Below, one piece after another: positions 8,387 through 16,352 of a DNA stretch of 64,000 nucleotides (position 1 is its first letter; each line of letters starts with the position of its first letter). Location: NCBI RefSeq assembly GCF_000718025.1, contig NZ_JODS01000001.1, positions 620,001-684,000 of the forward strand, given 5' to 3'. Source of the DNA: Kitasatospora purpeofusca (lineage in GTDB: Bacteria > Actinomycetota > Actinomycetes > Streptomycetales > Streptomycetaceae). The notes under the pieces are model-generated. The model searched no databases, had not been told where the DNA came from, and was given only the letters and a program-made list of their open reading frames with translations. A program made the position numbers and the translations under genes.

Positions 8387-9469
8387 TCAGCAGCAGTCCT
8401 GGACCACCAGACCGGTCGGCAGCTCCTCGCCGCCGAACACCGCCACCGTCGCCGGGTCGCCGCCGAGCGCCGCGACCGCCAGCAGCAGCGCGCCCGCCGT
8501 CCAGGTGGTGCGCTCCTCCGGCCAGATCGCGTCGTCCTCGAACACGTACCCGGTCCAGTACGAGCCGTCGGGGTGCCGCAGGTGCTTCTGGATCCAGCGC
8601 AGGATGTCCACCGCGCGGTCGGACTCGCCGATCGCCCACAGCGCCATCGCCAGCTCGGCGCTCTCGCCGCCGGTGACCCAGGGGCGGTCGCTGACGCAGC
8701 GCACACCCAGGCCCGGGACGACGAACCGGTCCCAGTCCCGGGCGATCCGCGCCTGCGCCGCCGGGCCGCGCAGCGCGGTGCCGAGCACCGGGTAGTACCA
8801 GTCCATCGAGTAGCGGTCCTTGTCGAGGAACCGCTCGGGGTGGTGGGTGACGGCGTGCCGCAGCCGGCCGGCCGCGAGCTCCCAGTCGGGCTGCGGCTCC
8901 TCCAGGTAGTCCGCGACGGCCAGCCCGCAGCGCAGCGCGTGCAGGATGCTGGAGGAGCCGGTGAGCAGCGCCTCGTCGGTGGCCCGGCCGTCCTCGTCGA
9001 CCCGCCAGGCGATCGGGCCGCCGGGCAGCCGCTGGGCGACGATGAAGTCCAGCGCGCGCCGGACGGTCGGCCAGATCCACTCCAGGAAGGTGTCGTCACC
9101 GGTGGAGAGGTGGTGGTGCCAGACGCCGACCGCCAGGTAGGCGCAGAAGTTGGTCTCCTTGGCCGCGTTGCAGACCTCGCCGTCGGCGTGCCCCGGCTTC
9201 CCGTAGGCGTAGCCCGCGTACCAGGAGCCGTCCGGGTTCTGCCGGTCCGCCAGCCAGCGGTAGGCGGCCTCGGCGGCGGCGTGCTCGCCGGCCGTGTCCA
9301 GCGCCATCGCCGCCTCGGTGTGGTCCCACGGGTCGAGGTGGTGGCCGCGGTACCACGGTATGGCCCCGTCGGGCTGCTGCTCGGCGAGGATGCTGCGGAC
9401 GGTGCCGGCGGCCTGCTCGGCGTCGAGCACCCCGTCCAGCAGCAGGACCTCGGGGACGGCGGCGGTCAC
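8387..9469 (-). CDS. Alpha/alpha-toroid protein (prenyltransferase/squalene-cyclase-like repeats)
   Basis: This 360-residue protein is built of repeats around QW-like motifs (WYRGHHLDPWDHTEAAMAL near 40, DRQNPDGSW near 75, HPDGSYWTGY near 300), the fold used by terpene cyclases and by glycan-processing enzymes. There is no signal peptide and no DxDD cyclase motif, so cyclase activity is doubtful. The GTG start overlaps the stop of the methyltransferase gene by 4 bp (9466-9469). With the GT4 gene upstream, the set looks like a glycoconjugate or lipid-sugar pathway; that is inference. Confidence 0.75.
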   Translation of the reverse strand: MTAAVPEVLLLDGVLDAEQAAGTVRSILAEQQPDGAIPWYRGHHLDPWDHTEAAMALDTAGEHAAAEAAYRWLADRQNPDGSWYAGYAYGKPGHADGEVCNAAKETNFCAYLAVGVWHHHLSTGDDTFLEWIWPTVRRALDFIVAQRLPGGPIAWRVDEDGRATDEALLTGSSSILHALRCGLAVADYLEEPQPDWELAAGRLRHAVTHHPERFLDKDRYSMDWYYPVLGTALRGPAAQARIARDWDRFVVPGLGVRCVSDRPWVTGGESAELAMALWAIGESDRAVDILRWIQKHLRHPDGSYWTGYVFEDDAIWPEERTTWTAGALLLAVAALGGDPATVAVFGGEELPTGLVVQDCC

Positions 9470-10227
9470 TCCGACCCGCCCGCGCCCTCGGCGCCGCGAC
9501 CGGCCCGGTGGGGCTTGGTGGCGTAGGCGACGAAGCTCTTGCCGATGACCGGGTTGAGCGCCCGCTCGGCGGCCTTGGTGAGGGTGCTGATCACCGGGGT
9601 GCCGACGATGTCCCAGACCAGCAGCTGGTGGTAGGCCTTCACCGGCAGCGACTTGTCGTTGTCGACGCCGACGGCGCACTTGATCCACCAGTACGGGGAG
9701 TGCAGCGCGTGGGCGTGGTGGGTGCCGTAGGGCTCCAGGCCGGCGTCCTTGAGCTTGTCGAGCAGTTCGTCGCCCCGGTAGATCCGGATGTGGCCGCCCT
9801 CGACCTCGTGGTACTCGTCGGAGAGCGCCCAGCAGATCTTCTCCGGCAGCCAGCGCGGCACGGTGACGGCGAGCAGGCCGCCTGGCTTGAGGACCCGGAA
9901 CATCTCGTTGAGCACGCCCTTGTCGTCCGGGATGTGCTCCATCACCTCGGAGATGATGATCCGGTCGAAGTGCTCGTCCTCGAACGGCAGCGCGAGCGCG
10001 TTGCCCTCCATGGCGACCGCGGACGCGCCCTCCGGCGCCTCGCCGGCCTGCTCCATGGCGGCGAACCACTTCCTGACCTCGGCGATCTCCTCGGCGTTCT
10101 GGTCGAGGGCGACCACGTCGGCCCCGCGCCGGTAGCACTCGAACGCGTGCCGTCCCCCGCCGCAGCCCAGGTCGAGCACCCGGTCGCCGGGGGCGAGCGG
10201 GAAGCGCGAGAAATCAACGGTCAGCAC
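9466..10227 (-). CDS. Class I SAM-dependent methyltransferase
   Basis: This 253-residue Methyltransf_11-type enzyme has motif I VLDLGCGGGRHAFE, the acidic VVALDQNAEE, motif II FDRIIISEVMEHIPD and motif III RVLKPGGLLAVTVP. The GTG at 10227 is preferred over a TTG at 10254 because AAGGAATGGGAG lies just upstream of it. It is coupled by a GTGA overlap to the toroid gene and lies 153 bp downstream of the GT4 gene on the same strand. Substrate unknown, probably a sugar or lipid-linked intermediate. Confidence 0.8.
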   Translation of the reverse strand: MLTVDFSRFPLAPGDRVLDLGCGGGRHAFECYRRGADVVALDQNAEEIAEVRKWFAAMEQAGEAPEGASAVAMEGNALALPFEDEHFDRIIISEVMEHIPDDKGVLNEMFRVLKPGGLLAVTVPRWLPEKICWALSDEYHEVEGGHIRIYRGDELLDKLKDAGLEPYGTHHAHALHSPYWWIKCAVGVDNDKSLPVKAYHQLLVWDIVGTPVISTLTKAAERALNPVIGKSFVAYATKPHRAGRGAEGAGGSE

Positions 10228-10380
10228 TGCGGACTCCCATTCCTTCGGTACCAAAGGGTTCCTGACGCCGAGTCAGAGAAATCGCGGGGGCGGACGGTCG
10301 GACGGGGGCACCGGCCGGCGCGGCCGCGGGTGCGGGCGCCGGCCACCCGCCGCGCCCGCCCGGCCGTTCGGCGGACGCCG

Positions 10381-11691
10381 TCAGGCCACGTAGCGCCAGC
10401 CCGGGCCGGAGCGGGCCCGGCGGCCGGTGCCGGTGGCGATCGCGGCCCGGTAGCCCTCGACGGTCAGCTCGGCGGCGCGCTCCCAGGTGAACCGGGCGAG
10501 CACCCGCTCCCGGCCCGCCGCGCCGAGCGCGGCGCGCAGCTCCGGGTCGTCCAGCAGCCGGCCGAGCGCCGTCGCGAGCGCGTCCGCGTCGCCCGGGGGC
10601 ACCGCCAGGCAGCTCTCGCCGTCCGGGCCGGCCACCTCGGGGATCGCGCCGCCGGTGGTGGCCACGAGCGGGGTCGCGGTGGCCATCGCCTCGGCGGCCG
10701 GCAGCGAGAAGCCCTCGTACAGCGACGGCACGCAGGCCACCTCGGCCGAGCGGTAGAGGTCGACCAGCTCCCGGTCGGTCAGACCGTGCCGGAACTCGAT
10801 GTGCGACTCCAGCCCGAGGGCGCGCACGGCGCGGGCGATCGGGCCGTCCTCCTTCTGCGGCTTGCCGACCACGACCAGGTGCGCGTCCCGTTCGGTGCGG
10901 ACCTTCGCCAGCGCCTCGACCAGGTGCACCAGGCCCTTGAGCGGGACGTCGGCGCTGGAGGTGGTGACGATCCGTCCGGGCACCCGGGCGACCTCGTCCG
11001 ACGGGGACCACAGCCGGGTGTCGGCGCCGATCGGCACCACCGAGACGGCGCCCGGGGCGGCGCCCAGGTGCTCGGCGATCTCGCGCTTGGAGCTGCCGGA
11101 GACGGTGATGATGTGTTCGAGGCGGGCGGCGACCCGGCGCTGCATCCGGGTGAAGGCGTACCAGCGGCGCAGCGACAGCCGCTTCAGCCGGCCGGGGGCC
11201 GCGTCCAGCTCCACCTGCCGGTCCACGGTGATCGGGTGGTGGATCGTGGTGACCAGCGGGAAGCCGTGCCGGGCCAGGCCGAGCAGGCCGTAGCCGAGCG
11301 TCTGGTTGTCGTGCACCACGTCGTAGCGGCCGCGGTGCCGGGCCAGGTACTGGCGGGCGCGCAGCGAGAAGGTCAGCGGCTCGGGGAAGCCGCCGGTGCG
11401 CATGGTGGCGTACTCCAGGACGTCCACCGCCCCCCGGTACTCCTCGCGCGCCGGGGTGCGGAAGGGGTCGTCGGCGCGGTAGAGGTCCAGACTGGGCAGC
11501 TCGACCAGCCGGACCGAACCCGGCCCCTCGACCTCGTCCAGGACGGGGTACGGCTGGGCGCCGATCACGTCCACGTGGTGGCCGAGCCGGGCCAGCTCAC
11601 GGGAGAGGTGCCGTACGTAGACGCCCTGACCGCCGCAGAACGGGTCGCCGCGGTACGAGAGCAGGGCAATCCGCAGCGGCTGCGCGGTCAT
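10381..11691 (-). CDS. GT4-family glycosyltransferase
   Basis: This 436-residue GT-B glycosyltransferase transfers a sugar from an activated donor. The N-terminal acceptor domain starts RIALLSYRGDPFCGGQGVY with the Gly-rich donor loop; the donor domain carries VPSLYEGFSLPAAEAMATATPLVA (E-x7-E motif, about residues 345-368). Both the PIGADTRLWSP linker and TVSGSSKREI match the family. No membrane helices. It is probably the first gene of the GT4-methyltransferase-toroid set and diverges from the TetR gene at 12033. Confidence 0.85.
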   Translation of the reverse strand: MTAQPLRIALLSYRGDPFCGGQGVYVRHLSRELARLGHHVDVIGAQPYPVLDEVEGPGSVRLVELPSLDLYRADDPFRTPAREEYRGAVDVLEYATMRTGGFPEPLTFSLRARQYLARHRGRYDVVHDNQTLGYGLLGLARHGFPLVTTIHHPITVDRQVELDAAPGRLKRLSLRRWYAFTRMQRRVAARLEHIITVSGSSKREIAEHLGAAPGAVSVVPIGADTRLWSPSDEVARVPGRIVTTSSADVPLKGLVHLVEALAKVRTERDAHLVVVGKPQKEDGPIARAVRALGLESHIEFRHGLTDRELVDLYRSAEVACVPSLYEGFSLPAAEAMATATPLVATTGGAIPEVAGPDGESCLAVPPGDADALATALGRLLDDPELRAALGAAGRERVLARFTWERAAELTVEGYRAAIATGTGRRARSGPGWRYVA

Positions 11692-12032
11692 CGTCGGCCC
11701 TCATCTCTGCTGCTGTCAGTGCTGCCGGTCGGTAAAGTAGATCAGGTTTCAGTGTGGTGTGGAGTTCACCGGTGACCCTGTGAACAATGAGAGACCTCGA
11801 AGATACCGGCCCGTAGCTTCCGCTCAGGATCCAGGGCTGGTGATTCGCGCCACGCCCGGGCGCCACGCCCGGCCGACCGTGCCCGTCCGGAGCAGCCCCA
11901 CCACTCTCGCGCCCGGGAGCGTCCTTGCCGTCACCGTCCTCACCCCCGCCCGCACCGCCCGCGCCGCCGGCGTCCACCCCCTCCGCCGCCCCCTCGTCCG
12001 GCGCCGCCCCGGCGCCCCTCCCGGCCGCCCCG
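11692..12032. other. 341-bp divergent intergenic region with candidate operator
   Basis: This gap separates the GT4 gene from the TetR gene. It contains GTTCAC (11764-11769) and GTGAAC (11780-11785), an inverted repeat with a 10-bp spacer, in an AT-richer patch (11725-11815); this is the likely divergent promoter/operator. From about 11840 the sequence becomes coding-like Pro/Ala-rich and is partly open in the TetR frame from a TTG at 11925, so the TetR protein may start earlier than annotated. Confidence 0.45.
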
Positions 12033-12608
12033 ATGGCGCCGCCGCTGACCGCCCGGCAGGCCGAACGGCGGCGGCGGATCCTGCGGACCGCGACCGCGCT
12101 GGCTGCCCGCGGCGGCTACGACGCGGTCCAGATGCGCGAGGTGGCGGAGGGCGCCCAGGTGGCCCTGGGCACGCTCTACCGGTACTTCCCGTCGAAGGTC
12201 CACCTGCTGGTCGCGGTCATGCTGGAGCAGTTGCGCGGCCTCCAGGAGCAGGTCCGCCGGCACCCGCCGACCGAGCGCGAACCGGCGCCGCGGGTCGCCG
12301 AGACGCTGACCCGGGCGTTCCACGCGCTGCAGCGCGAACCGCTGCTGGCCGAGGCGATGGTCCGCGCGCTCTCCTTCGCCGACCGCTCGGTGGGCGCCGA
12401 GGTGGACCAGGTCTCCGCCGCCACCGGGCAGCTCATCCTGGACGCCATCGGGCAGTCCGGGCCGCCGACCGGGAGCCAGCGTGCCGCCGTCCGGGTGATC
12501 GAGCACACCTGGCACGCTGCGCTGGTCGCCTGGCTCTCCGGCCGCGCCTCGATCGCCGAGGTCAGGGCCGACCTGCACACCGCCGCCCGGCTGCTGGAAC
12601 TGCCCTGA
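12033..12608 (+). CDS. TetR-family regulator, KstR-like
   Basis: This 191-residue protein has an N-terminal TetR HTH: AARGGYDAVQMREVAEGAQV followed by LGTLYRYFPSKVHLL. Those segments, and the later LLAEAMVRALSFAD and AWLSGRASIAEV, resemble mycobacterial KstR, the repressor of cholesterol catabolism, as I remember that sequence. No sterol genes are visible here, so a fatty-acyl- or steroid-CoA-like ligand and control of the divergent GT4 operon are inferences. Start chosen at ATG 12033, though it lacks a good ribosome site; an in-frame TTG lies at 11925. Confidence 0.8.
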   Translation: MAPPLTARQAERRRRILRTATALAARGGYDAVQMREVAEGAQVALGTLYRYFPSKVHLLVAVMLEQLRGLQEQVRRHPPTEREPAPRVAETLTRAFHALQREPLLAEAMVRALSFADRSVGAEVDQVSAATGQLILDAIGQSGPPTGSQRAAVRVIEHTWHAALVAWLSGRASIAEVRADLHTAARLLELP

Positions 12609-12694
12609 GGCCGCACCGGCCCCGGGCCGCGGAGGAACCGCCGAACTGGAACCTGTTCTCACCCCGGCCGCGTCCGGGCGCCCGGGGCGGCGGA

Positions 12695-12882
12695 TAGAGT
12701 CGACGGGCAGGACAACTCCATCCCGCTTCTCCTATTCCGGGGAAAGCCGGTGCGAATCCGGCGCTGACCCCGCAACCGTGAGCCCGGCGCCCGTCCGCCG
12801 GCGAGCCGGAGCACCCGGGGAGAGGCGAGCGGCCCCATGCCGGGCGGACCACCCCCGGCACCGTCGAGGTCTACGGAACGGC
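12695..12882 (+). promoter_or_regulatory. Cobalamin riboswitch with upstream -10 box
   Basis: The leader contains the conserved cobalamin-riboswitch core: GGGGAAAGCCGGTG, then GAATCCGGCGCTGA, then CCCCGCAACCGTGAG (about 12739-12782), as in Rfam family RF00174. Downstream are GAGCACCCGGGGAGAGG and a closing segment GTCGAGGTCTACGG. TAGAGT at 12695-12700 is a plausible -10 box that would start transcription at the aptamer's 5' edge. Hairpins at 12838-12860 (TGCCGGG with CCCGGCA) and 12881-12896 (GCCGGC with GCCGGC) may form the expression platform before the start codon at 12926. Adenosylcobalamin or a related corrinoid should switch the five-gene operon off. Confidence 0.9.
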
Positions 12883-12925
12883 CGGCCCCGGCCGGCACCG
12901 CTCATCGAAAGGCACAACTCCGATC

Positions 12926-14230
12926 ATGCTGACCGCCGCCCGCGCGGGCGCCGCCGCCCTGGCCGCCGCGCTGCTCGCCGGAACCGCCGCCGCCACCCCG
13001 GCGTTCGCCGACATCCCGAGCCCCACCGCGAGCCTCGGCACCGCCCCGCTCCCCGACGGCCTGTACGGCAAGGGCGACCCCACCTACGACGCGGTGTGGC
13101 GGCAGTCCCTCGCTCTGACCGCGCTGACCACCGCCAAGGTGACCCCGGCCGACTCGGCCGTGTCCTGGCTGACCGGCCAGCAGTGCGCGGACGGCGGCTG
13201 GCCCTCGTACCGCGCCGACACCGCGACCGCCTGCGACCCGGTGTTCGAGGACAGCAACGCGACCGCGCTCGCGATCCAGGCGCTGACCACCCTCGGCGGG
13301 CACCAGGACGCCGTGGACAAGGGCGTCCAGTGGCTCAAGGCCAACCAGAACGCGGACGGCAGCTGGGCCTACAACCCCGGCAACCCGGGCGACGCCAACT
13401 CCACCGGCCTCGCCGTCAACGCCCTGCTCGCCGCCAAGGCCGACCCGGCGGCCGTCGCCAAGGCCGGCCGCAACGCCTTCGACGGGCTCGCCGTCTTCCA
13501 GCTGGGCTGCGCCGCCCCCGCCGACCAGCGCGGTGCCTTCGTCTACCAGACCGCCCCGGCCGGCGCCCCCGCCGCCGAGCCCAACGCCCTCGCCAGCGGC
13601 CAGGCCTCGCTCGCCGCGGCCGGCGGGAAGCTGCCGGTCGCCAACGGCAACCGGACCGACGCCGCCCCCAAGGCCCTGGCCTGCACCGACGGCGGCGCCA
13701 CCGCCACCGCCGTCCCCCGGGCCGACTCCGGCGAGGCGGCGGGCGCCTACCTCACCGCGCAGCTCGCCTCGGGCGGCCAGCACCTGACCCTGAACCTGCC
13801 CGGCGCCGCGCCCACCCCCGACTACACCGCCACCGCCTGGGCGGCGCTCGGCCTGGTCCAGGGCGGGCACCCGCAGCAGGCCGCGGGCGCCGTCGACTGG
13901 CTGGCCAAGGAGGGCGGCACCTGGACCAAGGGCGGCACCGACGCCGCCGCCACCGCCACCCTGGTGCTGGTGGCGCAGGCCGCGCAGCGCGACCCGGCCG
14001 CCTTCGGCGGGACCGACCTGGTCAAGCAGCTGACCGCGCTCGGCCCGGCGCCCAAGGCCGTCGGCGCGGCGTCCGCCGGTGCCTCCACCTCGGCCTCGGC
14101 CTCGGCCTCGTCCGAGAAGGACAAGGACAGCGGCATCGGCAAGTTCTGGCTGCTCGGCGTCGGCCTGCTGATCGGCATCGGCGGCGGGCTGGTGCTCAGC
14201 CTGCAGCGCAAGCGCGGCGCGAAGCTGTGA
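12926..14230 (+). CDS. Secreted, membrane-anchored toroid protein, candidate cobalamin binder
   Basis: This 434-residue protein has a Sec signal (cleavage after about residue 29, PAFA-D), alpha/alpha-toroid repeats with QW-like motifs (LTGQQCADGGWPSY, LKANQNADGSWAYNP, LAKEGGTWTKGG), a Ser/Ala linker and a C-terminal membrane helix (KFWLLGVGLLIGIGGGLVL) with a basic tail. Four cysteines in the ectodomain could form disulfides. The same fold is the alpha domain of animal intrinsic factor and transcobalamin. As first gene behind a cobalamin riboswitch and ahead of an ECF transporter, it most likely captures corrinoid at the cell surface. ATG 12926 follows GAAAGG. The homolog I recall is S. coelicolor SCO2321. 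Confidence 0.8.
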   Translation: MLTAARAGAAALAAALLAGTAAATPAFADIPSPTASLGTAPLPDGLYGKGDPTYDAVWRQSLALTALTTAKVTPADSAVSWLTGQQCADGGWPSYRADTATACDPVFEDSNATALAIQALTTLGGHQDAVDKGVQWLKANQNADGSWAYNPGNPGDANSTGLAVNALLAAKADPAAVAKAGRNAFDGLAVFQLGCAAPADQRGAFVYQTAPAGAPAAEPNALASGQASLAAAGGKLPVANGNRTDAAPKALACTDGGATATAVPRADSGEAAGAYLTAQLASGGQHLTLNLPGAAPTPDYTATAWAALGLVQGGHPQQAAGAVDWLAKEGGTWTKGGTDAAATATLVLVAQAAQRDPAAFGGTDLVKQLTALGPAPKAVGAASAGASTSASASASSEKDKDSGIGKFWLLGVGLLIGIGGGLVLSLQRKRGAKL

Positions 14231-15069
14231 CCCCTCCCGGCCGGGACCGGGAACCGCGTCCGACCTCGGCCCCGGTCCCGGCCGCTGCCACCCCTGTCAC
14301 CACCGTCGCCACCGCCGCCACCGCGCCCACCAGCACCGCCGCCGAGGACAGGGCGGCGGCCCGGCGGCGGGTGGTGCGGGCGGCCCTGCGCTTCCTGGCC
14401 GGGGCGGTCGCCGGCCTGCTGATCGTGCTCCTGCTCGGCGCCGCGCCGGCGCAGGCCGCCGGCTACCGGTACTGGTCGTTCTGGCGCTGGTCCGACGGCG
14501 GCTGGGTGTACCAGCAGCAGGGCCCCGCCGTGCACGTCCCGGCGGACGGCGAGGTCGAGGGCTGGCGGTTCGCCGTCAGCCCCGACGGCGGTCAGCAGGC
14601 CGCCCGGCCCGGTCCGGCCGGGGACTTCGCCGCCCTCTGCGCCGGCACGCCGGCCGAGGCCGGGCGCAAGCGGGTCGCCGTGGTGCTGGACTTCGGCGGC
14701 CCCGCCGACGCGCCCGCCCACGAGACCCCGCCGGAGCCCCGGACCGCGTGCGCGGTCGTGCCGACCCGGGCCAGCTCGGCGGAGGTCCTGGCCACCGTCG
14801 CCCCGCCGCTGCGGTACGACGGCAACGGGCTGCTCTGCGCCATCGCGGGCTATCCGCGCACGGGCTGCGGCGAGCAGTTGGGCGGCGCCGCCCGGCCGAC
14901 CGGCACCGCCGCGCCCTCGACCGGTGCCGGTCCCGCCGACGCCACCGGGGAGTCGGCGGCCGGGGCCTCCCCCGGCGGCGCCGGGCCCGTCCTCGGGGTC
15001 GGCGCCGGCCTGGCCCTCGTCCTCGCCGTGGCCGCCGGAGCCCGTTGGCAGTCGCGCCGCCGCCGATGA
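14227..15069 (+). CDS. SCO2322-family surface protein, candidate beta-domain partner
   Basis: The 280-residue product starts at a GTG overlapping the previous stop (GTGA). A long Ala/Thr/Pro leader precedes a signal-type helix (LRFLAGAVAGLLIVLLLGAA, about 55-74), so GTGs at 14371/14374 are alternative starts. The mature part opens with YRYWSFWRWSDGGWVYQQQG then VPADGEVEGWRF (about 80-115). This resembles the compact beta domain (DUF4430 type) of intrinsic factor and transcobalamin, where a YW strand and a DG-EVRW strand flank the ligand. Paired cysteines follow, then a C-terminal membrane helix and Arg-rich tail. Role in corrinoid capture is inferred. Confidence 0.75.
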   Translation: MTPPGRDREPRPTSAPVPAAATPVTTVATAATAPTSTAAEDRAAARRRVVRAALRFLAGAVAGLLIVLLLGAAPAQAAGYRYWSFWRWSDGGWVYQQQGPAVHVPADGEVEGWRFAVSPDGGQQAARPGPAGDFAALCAGTPAEAGRKRVAVVLDFGGPADAPAHETPPEPRTACAVVPTRASSAEVLATVAPPLRYDGNGLLCAIAGYPRTGCGEQLGGAARPTGTAAPSTGAGPADATGESAAGASPGGAGPVLGVGAGLALVLAVAAGARWQSRRRR

Positions 15070-16352
15070 GGCCGGCCAGCACCCGGCCCCGCCCGCCCGC
15101 CGCCCCACTCCGGACCGACCCCCTGGACCCCACCGTGCCCACACCCCGCGCCGCCCGCCGCCGACCGGCCGCCGGACCTCGCCAACTGCACCCCGGAGCC
15201 TGGTGGTTGTGGGCACTCGGCCTGGGCGCGGCCGCCACCCGCACCACCAATCCGCTGGTCCTGCTGCTGCTGGCCGCCGTCGCCGGCTACGTCGTCGCAG
15301 CCCGGCGCGGTGACGCGCCCTGGTCGCGCTCCTACGGCGCGTTCCTGCGGCTCGGCCTCCTGGTGCTCGGCATCCGGCTGCTGTTCGCCGTCGTCCTCGG
15401 CTCACCGGTCCCCGGCACCCACGTCCTCCTCACCCTCCCCGAAGTCCCGCTGCCCGCCTGGGCGCAGGGCGTCCGGATCGGCGGCCGGGTGACCGCCGAG
15501 GGACTGCTCGCCGCGCTGTACGACGGGCTGCGGCTGGCCACCCTGCTGGTGTGCGTGGGCGCCGCGAACGCCCTCGCCAGCCCGGCCCGGCTGCTGCGCA
15601 CGCTGCCCGGCGCGCTCTACGAGGCGGGCGTGGCCGTGGTGGTCGCGATGACCTTCGCGCCCAACCTGGTGGCCGACGTGCAGCGGCTGCGCGCCGCCCG
15701 CCGCCTGCGCGGCCGCAGCGACCGGGGCGTGGCCGCCGTGCTCAGCGTCGGACTGCCCGTCCTGGAGGGCGCGTTGGAGCGCTCGGTGGCGCTGGCGGCG
15801 GCGATGGACACCCGCGGCTTCGGGCGCACCGCCGCCGTGCCGCGCCGGATCGCCGTGCTCACCGCCGGGCTGACCCTGGCCGGGCTGCTCGGCATCTGCC
15901 TGGCCGCGTACGGGCTGCTGACGGCGGGCGGCGCCGGCTGGGCGGTTCCGGTGCTCGTGATCGGCCTGGCCGCCGCCTTCGCCGGACTGCTGCTGGGCGG
16001 ACGGCGTTCGGTCCGGACCCGCCACCGGCCCGACCCCTGGGCACTGCCGGAGTGGCTCACCGCCGGGTCCGGGGTCGCGGTGGCGGCGGCGACGGCCTGG
16101 CTGGCCGCGCTGGACCCGCTCGCCTTCGCCCCCACCGTGGTGCCGCCGACCGCGCCGGTGCTGCCGGTCGCCGCGGCGGCGGCCGTCCTGTTCGGACTGC
16201 TCCCCGCCTTCGTCACCCCGGTGCCGCCGGACACCACCGGCACCACCACCGGCTCCACCGCCGGAAGCACCACCGAAGCCACCGCCACCAAGGCCGCCGG
16301 CAAGGCCACCACCACCGCCAGGACCCCGTCCGGGCCCGGGAGGACTCCGTGA
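15066..16352 (+). CDS. ECF transporter T component (CbiQ family)
   Basis: This 428-residue integral membrane protein is the transmembrane coupling subunit of an energy-coupling-factor importer. It has at least six hydrophobic segments and the two Arg-containing coupling motifs of EcfT: AARRLRG (about 216-222) and AMDTRGFGR (about 248-256), which contact the ATPases. The ATG overlaps the preceding stop (ATGA). An unusual extra hydrophobic C-terminal third and a Thr-rich tail extend it beyond the usual 250-270 residues. Confidence 0.9.
   Translation: MRPASTRPRPPAAPLRTDPLDPTVPTPRAARRRPAAGPRQLHPGAWWLWALGLGAAATRTTNPLVLLLLAAVAGYVVAARRGDAPWSRSYGAFLRLGLLVLGIRLLFAVVLGSPVPGTHVLLTLPEVPLPAWAQGVRIGGRVTAEGLLAALYDGLRLATLLVCVGAANALASPARLLRTLPGALYEAGVAVVVAMTFAPNLVADVQRLRAARRLRGRSDRGVAAVLSVGLPVLEGALERSVALAAAMDTRGFGRTAAVPRRIAVLTAGLTLAGLLGICLAAYGLLTAGGAGWAVPVLVIGLAAAFAGLLLGGRRSVRTRHRPDPWALPEWLTAGSGVAVAAATAWLAALDPLAFAPTVVPPTAPVLPVAAAAAVLFGLLPAFVTPVPPDTTGTTTGSTAGSTTEATATKAAGKATTTARTPSGPGRTP

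Noticed and set aside
12778..14226. Upstream extension of the SCO2322-family frame to 12778
   Set aside because: It would lie antiphase through the whole toroid gene; the GTGA overlap start is far better.
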